Source: Flavobacteriales bacterium UBA6693 (GTDB lineage: Bacteria; Bacteroidota; Bacteroidia; Flavobacteriales; Weeksellaceae). Taken from it: DNA of 64,000 nucleotides. Below the pieces are notes generated by a model. The model had not been told where the DNA came from and did not search any database. It saw nothing but the letters and a program-made list of their open reading frames with translations. The stretch lies in contig DKJL01000013.1 in the NCBI GenBank assembly GCA_002454815.1, forward strand, positions 43,592 to 107,591, given 5' to 3'. The position numbers and the translations under genes are program-made. Each line of letters starts with the position of its first letter. The stretch's first letter is position 1. This document shows, piece by piece, positions 42,270 through 51,959 of the stretch.

Positions 42270-43457
42270 ATGCGAATAACGACTTATTTTAGAAAATTCC
42301 TCCACAGCTCGCAATCCTCCGGCATTATTCTGATTGTCTGTGTTTTGATATCACTGCTGATCGCCAATTCTTCTGCCGGCGAAAACTTTCAACAGCTGCT
42401 GGATACGCAGATCGGGACCAATGTATTTCACCTGAATTATCCCATAAGCATTTGGATTAATGATGGGCTAATGGCAATTTTCTTTCTTCTCGTCGGCTTG
42501 GAAATTAAACGCGAAATCGTTGAAGGCGAACTTTCTACGTTTAAATCTGCATCGCTGCCAATCGTCGCTGCGCTTGGGGGAATGATCGTGCCGGCAATGA
42601 TTTACGTGTTTTTTAATCACGGTACCGAATATGCAAATGGCTGGGCGATTCCGATGGCGACCGATATTGCATTTTCGCTGGCCATCATCTCGATGCTTGG
42701 GAAACGTGTTCCGATCTCTGTAAAAATATTTCTGGCGGCATTGGCCATCGTCGACGATCTAGGTGCGATTGTCGTCATTGCGCTTTTCTACTCAGAGGGT
42801 TTGAATATGCTTTACCTCGGAATCAGCGGTGCACTGGTGGCGCTGATGATTATTTTTAATAAAATGAATAAAACTCAGCTGATCTGGTACATCGTGCCGG
42901 GAATATTGCTGTGGTATTTCATGCATCACTCCGGCATTCACGCGACAATTGCCGGTGTTTTGATGGCTTTTACTATGCCGACCAATGTGTCAGAAACCGA
43001 AATTTCGCCGTTGGAAACGATGGAGCAAAAACTTCATTTGCCAGTAAACTTTCTCATAATGCCTGTTTTCGCACTGGCGAATACTAATATTATGTTTCAA
43101 CCCGGCATGGTGGACGGCCTTTTTACCAACTTCGGTTACGGAATTATTTTCGGGCTTTTATTCGGGAAAATTATCGGAATTAATCTTTTCTCCTGGGTGT
43201 TTGTAAAACTTGGTATCAGTACGATGCCCGAGGGAAGTTCGTGGTCGCAAATGTTGGGCGCGGGGTTGCTGGCAGGAATCGGTTTTACCATGTCAATCTT
43301 TATCGCGCTGCTTTCATTTAAAGGAAAACACGAGCTGCAGGAAGAAGCAAAATTTGCGATCCTTATCGCATCAACGATTTGTGGACTTGCCGGTTACAGC
43401 GTACTTAAATATATCGGAAAAAAACGTGAAAAAGCGGAACTGCAACGCGCGGATTAA
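42270..43457 (+). CDS. nhaA: Na+/H+ antiporter NhaA
   Basis: 395 aa inner-membrane antiporter that expels Na+ in exchange for protons. The paired aspartates of the ion site are Asp162-Asp163 (AIVDDLGAI) and Asp132 in ATDIAFSLAI matches the helix IV site. About 12 membrane helices. The 10-nt gap to the relA/spoT gene suggests the two are co-transcribed. Its 3' end overlaps the convergent yihY gene by 4 nt. Confidence 0.95.
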   Translation: MRITTYFRKFLHSSQSSGIILIVCVLISLLIANSSAGENFQQLLDTQIGTNVFHLNYPISIWINDGLMAIFFLLVGLEIKREIVEGELSTFKSASLPIVAALGGMIVPAMIYVFFNHGTEYANGWAIPMATDIAFSLAIISMLGKRVPISVKIFLAALAIVDDLGAIVVIALFYSEGLNMLYLGISGALVALMIIFNKMNKTQLIWYIVPGILLWYFMHHSGIHATIAGVLMAFTMPTNVSETEISPLETMEQKLHLPVNFLIMPVFALANTNIMFQPGMVDGLFTNFGYGIIFGLLFGKIIGINLFSWVFVKLGISTMPEGSSWSQMLGAGLLAGIGFTMSIFIALLSFKGKHELQEEAKFAILIASTICGLAGYSVLKYIGKKREKAELQRAD

Positions 43458-44452
43458 TCGACGGTAATATGATGCGTATCGAGCGTGTCGGGTTCTGAAA
43501 AATGCTGTGCCGCAGCCTGTGCTTCCGGACTGGCTTTCATTTCGTCGGCAATCATTTTTTCTACACGTACTTTCTTGATTGCAATATTCAGTTCGTTCCC
43601 TAACAAAATCAGTATAATATTGATATTCACCCAGATCATGACTAAAATAATGGTACCGATGGACCCGTACAAAACATTGTACCGGGCAAAATTCCGCACG
43701 TATATCGCGAAAAAATAAGTTACCACGATGAACAGGATGGTCGTGAGGATTGCGCCCGGCATGGCTTGCTTGAACGTAGTTATCTTTAAACATCCGACCC
43801 AGTAAAATAAAGCAAGCAAAATAAAATAGAAAAGCGGAAAGGAAATAAATCCGATAATCCTCGACATATTATCCACCAGCCAGGAGATGTTGATCTGTGG
43901 TGTAAACAGTTTTAAAACTACTTCGCTGTAATAGATACCAAGCAGTGAGGCCAGAATCAGCAGAATAAAAGCCATCGTGACAAAGAAGGCCACAATATAT
44001 TCTTTCACGGCGCCACGCTGTAAGTTGGTGTGCAGATTAAAACCGTTAATTAAAGAGTGTGTACCGTTGATCGCAAAAACCATAGCGAAAACAATGGTAA
44101 TATTGCTGATATTTTTGATATTGGGAATAATAAAATTTTGGATATAACCGGTGACATCCTGCTGAATATTATTAGGTAATATATTGTTCATCAGCACTTC
44201 GAAGATATAAAACTGCAGTTTATCGTAATGCGGCAGGTACGGAAGAAGCGAGAGAAGGAAGAGAATAAAAGGGAAAAGGCTTAGAAAAAAACTCCAGGAA
44301 ATACTCGCGGCACTACGACCGATCTGCATCTTGAAAATCCCGTTGCCATAAACCTCGAACATCTTCAACAGCGAAATTCCCAAAAAAGGAATATGGATCT
44401 GATCCAGGAAATCGCGTATTTTAAGGATGAAGCGTGGAGTTTTAAGACCCAT
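43454..44452 (-). CDS. YihY/BrkB-family membrane protein
   Basis: 332 aa with six predicted membrane helices (around 45-70, 105-130, 150-175, 190-215, 225-250, 255-280). The SAASISWSFFLSLFPFI stretch, GCLKITTFKQAMPGAILTTI and VRNFARYNVLYGSIGTIIL are typical of the family. The last about 50 residues are cytoplasmic and charged. The family was once called ribonuclease BN by mistake; its role is not firmly known. Confidence 0.9.
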   Translation of the reverse strand: MGLKTPRFILKIRDFLDQIHIPFLGISLLKMFEVYGNGIFKMQIGRSAASISWSFFLSLFPFILFLLSLLPYLPHYDKLQFYIFEVLMNNILPNNIQQDVTGYIQNFIIPNIKNISNITIVFAMVFAINGTHSLINGFNLHTNLQRGAVKEYIVAFFVTMAFILLILASLLGIYYSEVVLKLFTPQINISWLVDNMSRIIGFISFPLFYFILLALFYWVGCLKITTFKQAMPGAILTTILFIVVTYFFAIYVRNFARYNVLYGSIGTIILVMIWVNINIILILLGNELNIAIKKVRVEKMIADEMKASPEAQAAAQHFSEPDTLDTHHITVD

Positions 44453-44457
44453 TGAAT

Positions 44458-44477
44458 TATATTTGCAAACAAAGATA
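44458..44477. promoter_or_regulatory. Overlapping divergent -7 boxes of rlmH and yihY
   Basis: TATATTTG on the plus strand (44458-44465) points to the rlmH ATG at 44482; TATCTTTG on the minus strand (44470-44477) points to the yihY ATG at 44452. Neither has a clear -33 TTG. The boxes are in crossed order, so the two transcripts would overlap at their 5' ends. Confidence 0.45.
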
Positions 44478-44481
44478 TAAA

Positions 44482-44955
44482 ATGCGAATCAATCTCTTGT
44501 GCATGGGCAAAACTGCGGACCGCACCATGGCCTCGCTCATTGAATATTACCAAAACCGATTGCCAAAATTCTGGAATTTTCAAATTACTGAATTAAATGA
44601 TGTTCGCAACGTAAAAAACCTCAGTCCCGAACAACTGAAAAGTGAAGAGGCAAAACTTTTCCTTAATTTGCTGGATCACCGCGATTATATCATCTTGCTT
44701 GACGAAAATGGCGCGCAATATACGAGCCGACAGTTCTCCGGTAAAATAGAGCGCTGGATGGGCGATTCAGTCCGAAATGTTGTTTTTATTATTGGCGGCG
44801 CTTATGGCTTTTCGGATGAAATGTATGCCCGCGCTAACGAGAAAATATCATTATCTAGTATGACTTTTACCCACCAGATGATCCGTTTATTTTTTGTTGA
44901 ACAGCTTTACCGTGCTGACCAAATACTCAGCGGAAAACCATACCATAACGACTGA
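44482..44955 (+). CDS. rlmH: 23S rRNA (pseudouridine1915-N3)-methyltransferase RlmH
   Basis: 157 aa from the ATG at 44482 (MRINLLCMGKT), the normal RlmH length; the 10 codons upstream overlap the promoter box. SPOUT-class enzyme that methylates pseudouridine 1915 of 23S rRNA. The SAM-knot signature is FIIGGAYGFS and the C-terminal HQMIRLFFVEQLYRADQI is nearly universal. The gene starts 29 nt from the divergent yihY start. Confidence 0.96.
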   Translation: MRINLLCMGKTADRTMASLIEYYQNRLPKFWNFQITELNDVRNVKNLSPEQLKSEEAKLFLNLLDHRDYIILLDENGAQYTSRQFSGKIERWMGDSVRNVVFIIGGAYGFSDEMYARANEKISLSSMTFTHQMIRLFFVEQLYRADQILSGKPYHND

Positions 44956-45056
44956 TTGAGCATTCATCAGAAATAAAAAAATCTGCAGCGCCACTATGGT
45001 CTATTTTAATTTCTTGAAGTGGTACATTTTTTTCTATATACGCGAAAACATACGCT

Positions 45057-46715
45057 ATGCTCGAAAAGCTCGACTATTACGCCAAATTCTTTGCTTTTAT
45101 TTTAAAATATTACAACAGCGATGTCGTTCGCTCCACTGCCGATTCCGCCATGTCGAAAAGCAGCGAAGACCAAAGTTACAGTTTCGATAAAAAACCGGAA
45201 GAACTGGTGGAAGATCTGAAAAAAATGGGACCCACTTTCGTCAAGATGGGTCAGTTGCTTTCTACCCGTCCCGATCTGCTGCCACAGGAATATCTGAAAG
45301 CATTGGCAAATCTGCAGGATGATGTTGAAACAATTTCTTACGACGAAGTGGCAGCGATTTTTGAAGAAGAAATTGGTGTGCGTATCAGCAAAGCATTTAA
45401 GGATTTCGATCCGGTGCCACTGGCCAGCGCATCTATCGGGCAGGTACATAAGGCGGTACTGCCATCCGGTCGCATCGTCGCTGTTAAAATCCAGCGTCCC
45501 GGCGTAAGAAAAAACTTCACCCAGGATCTCGAGACTTTGCAGAAGATGGCAGATCTCGCGGTGAGCTATTCTAAAGATGCCAAAAAATACGCATTGGACG
45601 GCATTGTAGAAGAACTTCGTTTCATCCTCATTAATGAACTCGATTATTCTAAAGAAGCGGATAATCTGATTCAGCTTCGGCATAATCTGCAGAAATTTGA
45701 CCGCTTGATTATCCCGGCACCGGTGCAGGAATACTCTTCTTCGCGTGTGCTTACCATGGATTTTATTGCCGGAAAGAAAATCACCTCACTCGGAAATTTA
45801 CGAAAACTGGAAACGGATTTTACGCCGTTGGTGGACGAACTCGTTGAAGCTTATATGCAACAAATTGTGCTGGATGGTTTTGCGCACGCGGATCCGCATC
45901 CGGGAAATATTCATCTGACGGACAGTGATCGCATGGCCATCATGGATCTGGGGATGGTCGCAAAATTCAGCCCGCAGATGATGGAAAAAATCACGATGCT
46001 GCTGGTCGCAATGAGTAAAAAAGACGGCGACGCCCTGGCTGACGCACTGCTGGATATGAGCGATTATGACAGCGATGATGGCGCACTGAAAAATTTTAGG
46101 AAAAACATCAACCGGCTTGTGCTGGAAAGTACTACGACAAGAGCCGGTGATATGGAAACCGGCCGCATCGTCCTGCAAATGAACCGTATCGCGGCAGATG
46201 AGGGCATCAAAATCGCGGTTGAACTTAATATTTTAGGTAAAATCCTGTTGAATCTGGATCAGATTATTGCTGAACTTACACCCGATTATGATCTGCAGAA
46301 AGCGATTGAGCGCTTTATGGAGAAAATAATGACCAAGCGCATGAAACGCGAACTTCGTCCTCAGGACGCCTATGCTTTCCTTCTTGAGAACAAGAAATTG
46401 GTCGAAAATTTGCCTGCACGTCTTAACCGCATTACCGAAAATCTGGCCAATAACGAACTCGAAATCAGGATCCAGGCGCTGGACGAAAAACGTCTGACGG
46501 ATGGTTTTCAGAAAATAGCCAACCGAATTACTGTCGGTCTTATTATTGCCGCTATGATCATCGGCGCTGCCCTACTCATGCGCGTCCCAACTTCCCTCAC
46601 CATTTTTGGTTACGGCATCTTGCCATTTGCCTTTTTTATTATCGCAATTGGTCTTGGCTTATTCTTGGTCTACAGCATTATGTTTAAAGACGAAAACATT
46701 CAGAAGAACAAGTAA
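45057..46715 (+). CDS. ABC1 kinase-family protein (AarF/UbiB), copy 2, membrane anchored
   Basis: 552 aa atypical kinase. GPTFVKMGQLLSTRPDLLP contains the KxGQ motif, LASASIGQVHKA the Ala-rich loop, AVKIQRPG the lysine, HADPHPGNI and DLGMV the catalytic motifs. Two C-terminal membrane helices (about 497-520 and 523-545) match UbiB, unlike the first copy at 14818. UbiB-like proteins support quinone synthesis; in a menaquinone-using flavobacterium the exact role is open. A single-gene unit as far as visible. Confidence 0.9.
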   Translation: MLEKLDYYAKFFAFILKYYNSDVVRSTADSAMSKSSEDQSYSFDKKPEELVEDLKKMGPTFVKMGQLLSTRPDLLPQEYLKALANLQDDVETISYDEVAAIFEEEIGVRISKAFKDFDPVPLASASIGQVHKAVLPSGRIVAVKIQRPGVRKNFTQDLETLQKMADLAVSYSKDAKKYALDGIVEELRFILINELDYSKEADNLIQLRHNLQKFDRLIIPAPVQEYSSSRVLTMDFIAGKKITSLGNLRKLETDFTPLVDELVEAYMQQIVLDGFAHADPHPGNIHLTDSDRMAIMDLGMVAKFSPQMMEKITMLLVAMSKKDGDALADALLDMSDYDSDDGALKNFRKNINRLVLESTTTRAGDMETGRIVLQMNRIAADEGIKIAVELNILGKILLNLDQIIAELTPDYDLQKAIERFMEKIMTKRMKRELRPQDAYAFLLENKKLVENLPARLNRITENLANNELEIRIQALDEKRLTDGFQKIANRITVGLIIAAMIIGAALLMRVPTSLTIFGYGILPFAFFIIAIGLGLFLVYSIMFKDENIQKNK

Positions 46716-46786
46716 ACTTAATTTAGAATTTATTTATATACTTCTACAAAACTGCAGCATTTAAAAATACATTGCGCAGAATACAG

Positions 46787-46794
46787 TATTTTTG
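46787..46794 (+). promoter_or_regulatory. -7 box 5 nt before the HipA-like kinase ATG
   Basis: TATTTTTG, then TCGCT, then the ATG at 46800. The nearest upstream TTG has a spacer of only 12 nt. A candidate leaderless start. Confidence 0.45.
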
Positions 46795-46799
46795 TCGCT

Positions 46800-47579
46800 A
46801 TGCAAGATTTAGGACTGAGAACGGTAACCGTGATGCGGTATATCCTGCCGCTGCGGGAAGGTGGCTCGCTGCCGGCACTGGCGGAGGCTGATGATGATTT
46901 TAAATATGTCCTGAAATTTCGCGGTGCGGGACACGGCGTGAAAATGCTGATTTCAGAATTAATAGGCGGAAAAATCGCGCAGGTGCTGGGATTGCCTTTG
47001 CCGGAACTCGTCTTCGCAAATCTCGACGTCGATTTTGGACGGACGGAAGCTGATGAAGAAATCCAGGATTTATTAAAGTTTTCGGAAGGTTTAAATCTCG
47101 GCCTTCATTTTCTTTCCGGTGCGCTGGCTTACGATCCGTCCGTCCGGGTAGATCCTCTTCTGGCATCCAAAATTGTCTGGCTGGATGCTTACGTTACCAA
47201 TATCGACCGCACTTTTAAAAATACCAACTTACTCATGTGGCACCGCGAGCTCTGGCTGATTGACAATGGAGCCTCGCTCTATTTCCATCATTCCTGGGAA
47301 AATTTTGAGCGTCATGCGCTCAGCCCGTTCGTTTATATCAAAGATCATGTGCTTCTTGATCAGGCGACCTTACTCGATGAGGCAGATGCTTTTGCGAAAA
47401 GCGTTCTGTCTGATGAACTTCTTTCTCAAATCGTAGAACTGATCCCGCTGGATTGGCTTCAGTGGGCCTACACCGACGATTCGCCGGAGAAAATCAAGGA
47501 AATTTACTTTACTTTTCTGAAGACACGGCGCGATCATTCTGCTAACTTTTTAAACGCGGCGAAAGATGCACAGAGATAA
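46800..47579 (+). CDS. HipA-like kinase, partner of DUF3037
   Basis: 259 aa single-domain HipA/PI3K-type kinase. Readable motifs: Lys39 in KYVLKF (ATP-binding lysine), Glu53 in ISELIGG, the catalytic loop NIDRTFKNTN with Asp136 and Asn141, and the metal-binding Asp155 in LWLIDNG. It is much shorter than HipA (about 440 aa) and lacks the N-terminal HipS-like part. There is no HipB-type HTH gene beside it; instead the next gene, a DUF3037 protein, overlaps it by 14 nt. The substrate is unknown. Confidence 0.82.
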   Translation: MQDLGLRTVTVMRYILPLREGGSLPALAEADDDFKYVLKFRGAGHGVKMLISELIGGKIAQVLGLPLPELVFANLDVDFGRTEADEEIQDLLKFSEGLNLGLHFLSGALAYDPSVRVDPLLASKIVWLDAYVTNIDRTFKNTNLLMWHRELWLIDNGASLYFHHSWENFERHALSPFVYIKDHVLLDQATLLDEADAFAKSVLSDELLSQIVELIPLDWLQWAYTDDSPEKIKEIYFTFLKTRRDHSANFLNAAKDAQR

Positions 47580-47949
47580 GATTTACGAATATGCCGTGAT
47601 CAGGCTCGTACCGAAAGTTGAGCGGGAAGAGTTTTTCAATATCGGACTCGTTCTTTTTTCGAAACGTGAAAAGTACATCCGGGCGCAGTTTGCTGTCTGC
47701 CCGCGAAAGTTTGAATCGATGAAAACTGCGATTGACGTGGAGGATGTTGTTGCTAATCTGGAGAATTTCCGGCAGGTCGCAGAGGGAAACAAAAAAGGCG
47801 GACCCATCGCAGAACTCGACATTCCCGAGCGTTTTCGTTGGCTCACTGCCCGGCGCAGTTCTATCATACAAACATCGCGGCCGCATCCCGGCAAGACCAA
47901 TAATCTGGATGAGACTTTTGAAAAGCTCTACCGGGAATTGGTTCTATAA
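47566..47949 (+). CDS. DUF3037 protein
   Basis: 127 aa. DUF3037 signatures are YEYAVIRLVPKVEREEFFNIG (split at VPK), VLFSKREKYI and RFRWLTARRSSIIQTSRPHPG. The start overlaps the kinase stop by 14 nt, so expression must be tightly linked. The family is often seen next to HipA-like kinases. Its function is unknown; a regulator, substrate or antitoxin of the kinase are all possible, and nothing in the sequence picks one. There are no DNA-binding or membrane features. Confidence 0.85.
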   Translation: MHRDKIYEYAVIRLVPKVEREEFFNIGLVLFSKREKYIRAQFAVCPRKFESMKTAIDVEDVVANLENFRQVAEGNKKGGPIAELDIPERFRWLTARRSSIIQTSRPHPGKTNNLDETFEKLYRELVL

Positions 47950-47992
47950 CTCAATCTTAAAGCGGCTTGTTTTTTTAATTTAAAGTAAATTC

Positions 47993-50323
47993 TTACAGTT
48001 TTGTCAACTTCGCGAATTTCAGGATAAGATTTTTTTCTCCCTCGTGCTGAAATTTCACTTTAGCTTTGATATTCTGTGGATCCGTTCCATCCAGAAACAC
48101 TACTTCCCCTACACCAAAACGGTCGTGACGAACCTGGTCGCCGACTTCGATGTCCTGGGATGAACTCCCGCTGGGATTAATAATCTTTGCGGTTGCCACG
48201 GGTTTCAGGTTTTGTGGAATTGGCAAAGGCTCATTGCGTTCGATGGTTTTCTTTGCTTCTTTCTTTTTGAAAAATCTCGGTTCCGAGGGCGTGTCATCAA
48301 ATATATTTGAGCGAAGACCGGAATGGTTTACAAAACGGCTCTCCACCGCAGGATTGATCAGTTCCAAATATTTATCGTCCACCTCACTTAAAAATCGAGA
48401 CGGTTCTGCATCGGTAATTTTCCCCCACTGAAATCTGGAAACGGCATACGAAAAGAAAGCCTGTTTCTCCGCACGTGTAAGCGCTACATAAAACAGTCTT
48501 CGTTCTTCTTCCAATTCTTCCCGCGTTGAGGAACTCATAAAACTCGGGAAAAGATTTTCTTCCAAGCCGACCAAATGAACGACTGGGAACTCCAAGCCTT
48601 TCGATAAATGTATGGTCATCAACGAAACCTTATCGCCGTCGTCGTTCTTATCAGTTTGGGTATCTGCAGAAAGTGCAATATTTTCCAGAAAGCCAGATAG
48701 CGACGTGTCGCCGTCTTCCAGCTGTTGCTGTTCTTCCATATAACCCTGCATCGAGTTCATCAATTCCTGTACGTTTTCAACGCGGGAAATTCCTTCGGGC
48801 GTCTGGTCGTCTTTCAAAAATTTAATGAGGCCGCTGCGCTTGGCAACTTCCATCGCGACAGTATAGGCGTTTTCCTCTTTCAACATGACCTGAAATGCTT
48901 TTATCATCGCCCAGAAATCCGCCAGTTTTGTGAGAATACCATTGTTCAAAGAAAGTCTCGGCGCATAAAAAGTGAGATTTCCCAACACCTCAGAAACCGA
49001 AACATTCTGCGAGTCTGCAAAAACGATCAGTTTATTTTGGGTCGTTTCACCGATTCCGCGCGCGGGATAATTAATCACACGGAAAAGCGCTTCCGAATCA
49101 TTTTCATTCACCAAAAGCCGCAGATAGCCAATCAGATCCTTAACCTCTTTTCGCTGATAAAAAGACAATCCGCCGAAAACGCGGTAGGGAATATTCTTGC
49201 GCCGCAAAGCGTCTTCAAAAGCTCTGGTCTGGGAATTCGTACGATAAAGAATCGCGAAATCGGTGAAGCGGCGCTGCAAAGAATTGTGCTGTTCCCAAAT
49301 ATTCGAAGCGACAAAGTTGGCCTCATCAGCGTCGGATAAAGCGCGGTATACTTTTATTTTGTCGCCCTCTTCATTATCGCTGAAAACATTTTTCTTGAAT
49401 TGCTGAAGATTTTTGCTGATGACTACATTTGCAGCGTTGACGATATTTTGCGTGGAACGGTAATTCTGTTCCAGGGAAACCGTTACCGCTTCGGGATAAT
49501 CTTTTTTAAAGTTAAGAATATTGTAAATATTCGCACCACGGAAGGAGTAAATCGACTGCGCATCGTCACCCACCACACAGATATTTTCAAATTTCGAAGC
49601 CAGCGCTTTTACAATTAAATACTGGGAATGATTGGTATCCTGGTACTCGTCCACAAGAATATAACGGAAACGATCCTGATATTTGGCTAAAACTTCGGGG
49701 AAACGCGTCAGCAGTTCATTGGTTCGCAAGAGCAGATCGTCGAAATCCATGGCGCCGTTCCGATAACAGGCATCAACGTATTTTTGATAAATCGCGCCGA
49801 TATGTTTCATGTTTGCGCGCTCGTCCGCTTCCAGCAATTCGGGATTTCCGAAGTAGGCTTTTACTGTAATTAAATTATTTTTGTAGGACGAAATTCGCGC
49901 CTGAACTTTTTTGGGTTTATACAGATCGGCGTCGAGATTCAGTTCTTTCAAAACTTTACGAATGACGTTGAGCGAATCCTGTGAATCATAAATCGTGAAG
50001 TTGGACGGAAAGCCGATGTAATGCGCCTCCGAACGTAAAATGCGTGCAAAAACGGAGTGAAAAGTTCCCATCCACAACGAGCGCGCCTCACTTTGGCCCA
50101 CTACTTTTGCGATACGTTCCTTCATCTCTTTTGCCGCTTTATTTGTAAAAGTGAGCGCTAATATATTGAAGGGATCTACGAGGTTGGTAATGAGATGAGC
50201 GATGCGCATAGTAAGTACGCGCGTTTTACCCGATCCGGCGCCGGCAAGCACCATGAGCGGACCTTCCAGCGTAGTAACCGCCTCATACTGAGCTTCATTA
50301 AGCCCTTTTAAATAATCAATCAT
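47993..50323 (-). CDS. UvrD/PcrA-type ATP-dependent DNA helicase
   Basis: 776 aa SF1A 3'-5' helicase. Walker A AGAGSGKT at 27-34, motif II VDEYQDTN, motif III GDDAQSIYSFRGA, motif IV LEQNYRST, motif V TIHLSKGLEFPVV and motif VI YVALTRAEK. The C-terminal tail ends with a Tudor-like GDQVRHDRFGVGEVVFLDG as in PcrA/UvrD. It should act in excision repair and in clearing proteins from DNA. PcrA or UvrD naming cannot be separated by sequence alone. Gene-free for 210 nt upstream. Confidence 0.94.
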   Translation of the reverse strand: MIDYLKGLNEAQYEAVTTLEGPLMVLAGAGSGKTRVLTMRIAHLITNLVDPFNILALTFTNKAAKEMKERIAKVVGQSEARSLWMGTFHSVFARILRSEAHYIGFPSNFTIYDSQDSLNVIRKVLKELNLDADLYKPKKVQARISSYKNNLITVKAYFGNPELLEADERANMKHIGAIYQKYVDACYRNGAMDFDDLLLRTNELLTRFPEVLAKYQDRFRYILVDEYQDTNHSQYLIVKALASKFENICVVGDDAQSIYSFRGANIYNILNFKKDYPEAVTVSLEQNYRSTQNIVNAANVVISKNLQQFKKNVFSDNEEGDKIKVYRALSDADEANFVASNIWEQHNSLQRRFTDFAILYRTNSQTRAFEDALRRKNIPYRVFGGLSFYQRKEVKDLIGYLRLLVNENDSEALFRVINYPARGIGETTQNKLIVFADSQNVSVSEVLGNLTFYAPRLSLNNGILTKLADFWAMIKAFQVMLKEENAYTVAMEVAKRSGLIKFLKDDQTPEGISRVENVQELMNSMQGYMEEQQQLEDGDTSLSGFLENIALSADTQTDKNDDGDKVSLMTIHLSKGLEFPVVHLVGLEENLFPSFMSSSTREELEEERRLFYVALTRAEKQAFFSYAVSRFQWGKITDAEPSRFLSEVDDKYLELINPAVESRFVNHSGLRSNIFDDTPSEPRFFKKKEAKKTIERNEPLPIPQNLKPVATAKIINPSGSSSQDIEVGDQVRHDRFGVGEVVFLDGTDPQNIKAKVKFQHEGEKNLILKFAKLTKL

Positions 50324-50535
50324 GAAAAAAGTTGAAAGACAAATTTACGTAAATTATCGCAGTTTTTTGTTCTTGGTAAATGTCAGAAAGCCACGCAATC
50401 CGCTTTAAGTGAAAAATTACCGTTAGAGAAAAATAAGAATACTCTCTAAGCGCGGTCATTCAAAAGAGAACAGGATGATCTTTGGGCTTTTTTGACAGGA
50501 AAGTAAACAAGATGACCTCGACTAATAACAGATGC

Positions 50536-51390
50536 TTAAGGTTTGTAAAGATCCAACTCAATAAAATTATTAGTTTTCTGAAGTGCATTTTTGGCGCTCA
50601 GTTCTTTTTTTCTGATGATTTCGCTGTGGCTCAGTTCTTTTCCGTTTTTATCCATCATTTTAAATTGAGCGTCTTCCTGCGAAAGCATTTGGCGTATATC
50701 TTTGGCAGGATCGTTCACATATTCTTTCCAAAGTTTGTTAAACTGCGGTCTGGTGATAATAATTTCGTTATTATCCAACTGCGAACGTTGTGGTTCACCC
50801 GCCAGTTTTTTACTTTCTATAAATTTGAACTGATGATCACTTTTATCATCTTCCACGGACAAAATTAAGCCGGGCAGACCGGCAAATCGGTACGGACCGT
50901 CCGGCAATTGTATTTCTGTAGTAAACCAGGCAATCCACTTTCTGCCACCATAGTGAGTCTGTGCTTTCTGAACTTTCATGCCGCCAATCTCGCTGTGTTC
51001 CGGCAAAATCGTCCATTCCATCTTCCGGTTTTCTTTTATCGCATATTTTTTACTGCTAACCTGAGTATGCAAAATGGTTTCGAAAGACGGATAACTTTTC
51101 GTGATGGAGGTACTGACTTTAAAATTTTTTGTTGGCAGGGTAATACTGACATTCGAAGAACGGCCCGCATTTGAAAACTGCCCGTTAACCAATGAATCAT
51201 AGACCATTTTACCGGCACTGTAGAACTCTGATCCATTCTTTTTTATATCCAGCAGCATCACTTCCTTGTCTGTGGAGGCGCGATTGAGGGAATCTAGCTT
51301 GAATGAATATTCATAAACAAACCGTTGGTTCTGGGCATACATTAAAGTTGAAAAAGCAAACAGTAAAATTGCTGCACTGAATCGGCGCAT
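50536..51390 (-). CDS. GLPGLI-family exported protein
   Basis: 284 aa. The signal peptide ends in MYAQ (about residue 19). The family-naming motif GLPGLILSVED is at 171-181 after GPYRFA, with WTTEIQLPDGPY-type context (here WFTTEIQLP). Members are found almost only in Bacteroidetes, are extracytoplasmic, and have no established function. The gene is alone, with 190-210 nt gene-free stretches on both sides. Confidence 0.93.
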   Translation of the reverse strand: MRRFSAAILLFAFSTLMYAQNQRFVYEYSFKLDSLNRASTDKEVMLLDIKKNGSEFYSAGKMVYDSLVNGQFSNAGRSSNVSITLPTKNFKVSTSITKSYPSFETILHTQVSSKKYAIKENRKMEWTILPEHSEIGGMKVQKAQTHYGGRKWIAWFTTEIQLPDGPYRFAGLPGLILSVEDDKSDHQFKFIESKKLAGEPQRSQLDNNEIIITRPQFNKLWKEYVNDPAKDIRQMLSQEDAQFKMMDKNGKELSHSEIIRKKELSAKNALQKTNNFIELDLYKP

Positions 51391-51584
51391 AGGTTAAAAT
51401 TAGCGTTAAAAAGATGACTTCTGGTAATGGTAAAGATAGAAAACATCACCGTTTGATAATCTTTTTTTTAAAGATAAAGCAGCATTTCTACAAAAAATGC
51501 TTTTAAGTTGGTTTAGATCTAATAATCTGACCACGTAATTTTCCTCATTTTTGGGAAAAAAACGAAAAGCTAGTTAGAAAAAGC

Positions 51585-51950
51585 CTAGGAAGTCAGTTCG
51601 TGCAGGCGGGAAATTATATCTTCGATTTCAAAAGGCTTTGCGATAAAGCTGTTTGCGCCCGATTCAATGGCGGTATGTCCGAGACCACGGCTGGCAGACA
51701 TCATCACCACGGGAATGTGTTTCGTACCTTCGTCCTCTTTCAGTTTTCTGCAGATATCGCGGCCGTCTTCGCCGGAAAGCCACATGTCGAGCAAAATTAC
51801 ATTTGGCATTTCCGCGAGCTTCACATAATCGAAAATATCTGAACCTCTTTCGAACGTGTCCACTTCGTAACCCTCCAGATCCAGCATGGCGCCGAGAGAG
51901 TCCCGAATGGCAACGTCGTCGTCTATAATTGCTATTTTTTTAGAATTCAA
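51585..51950 (-). CDS. Single-domain response regulator, TTG start
   Basis: 121 aa receiver domain only. The acidic pocket is IIDDD (10-12), the phospho-acceptor Asp55 in VILLDMW, Ser85 in MMSAS and Lys105 in FIAKPFE. No output domain, so it works by protein contact. No ATG exists at the start; TTG at 51948-51950 is the only candidate, 9 nt after the histidine kinase stop and in the same frame. Almost certainly the partner of the upstream kinase. Confidence 0.9.
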   Translation of the reverse strand: MNSKKIAIIDDDVAIRDSLGAMLDLEGYEVDTFERGSDIFDYVKLAEMPNVILLDMWLSGEDGRDICRKLKEDEGTKHIPVVMMSASRGLGHTAIESGANSFIAKPFEIEDIISRLHELTS

Positions 51951-51959
51951 AACTTCAGT

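Noticed and set aside
46800..47949. HipAB-type toxin-antitoxin
   Set aside because: There is no HipB-like HTH protein, and the partner is DUF3037; naming it a toxin-antitoxin would go beyond the sequence.
48725..49339. 204-codon open frame on the plus strand
   Set aside because: Antisense to the helicase gene whose motifs are all intact; no recognisable protein.
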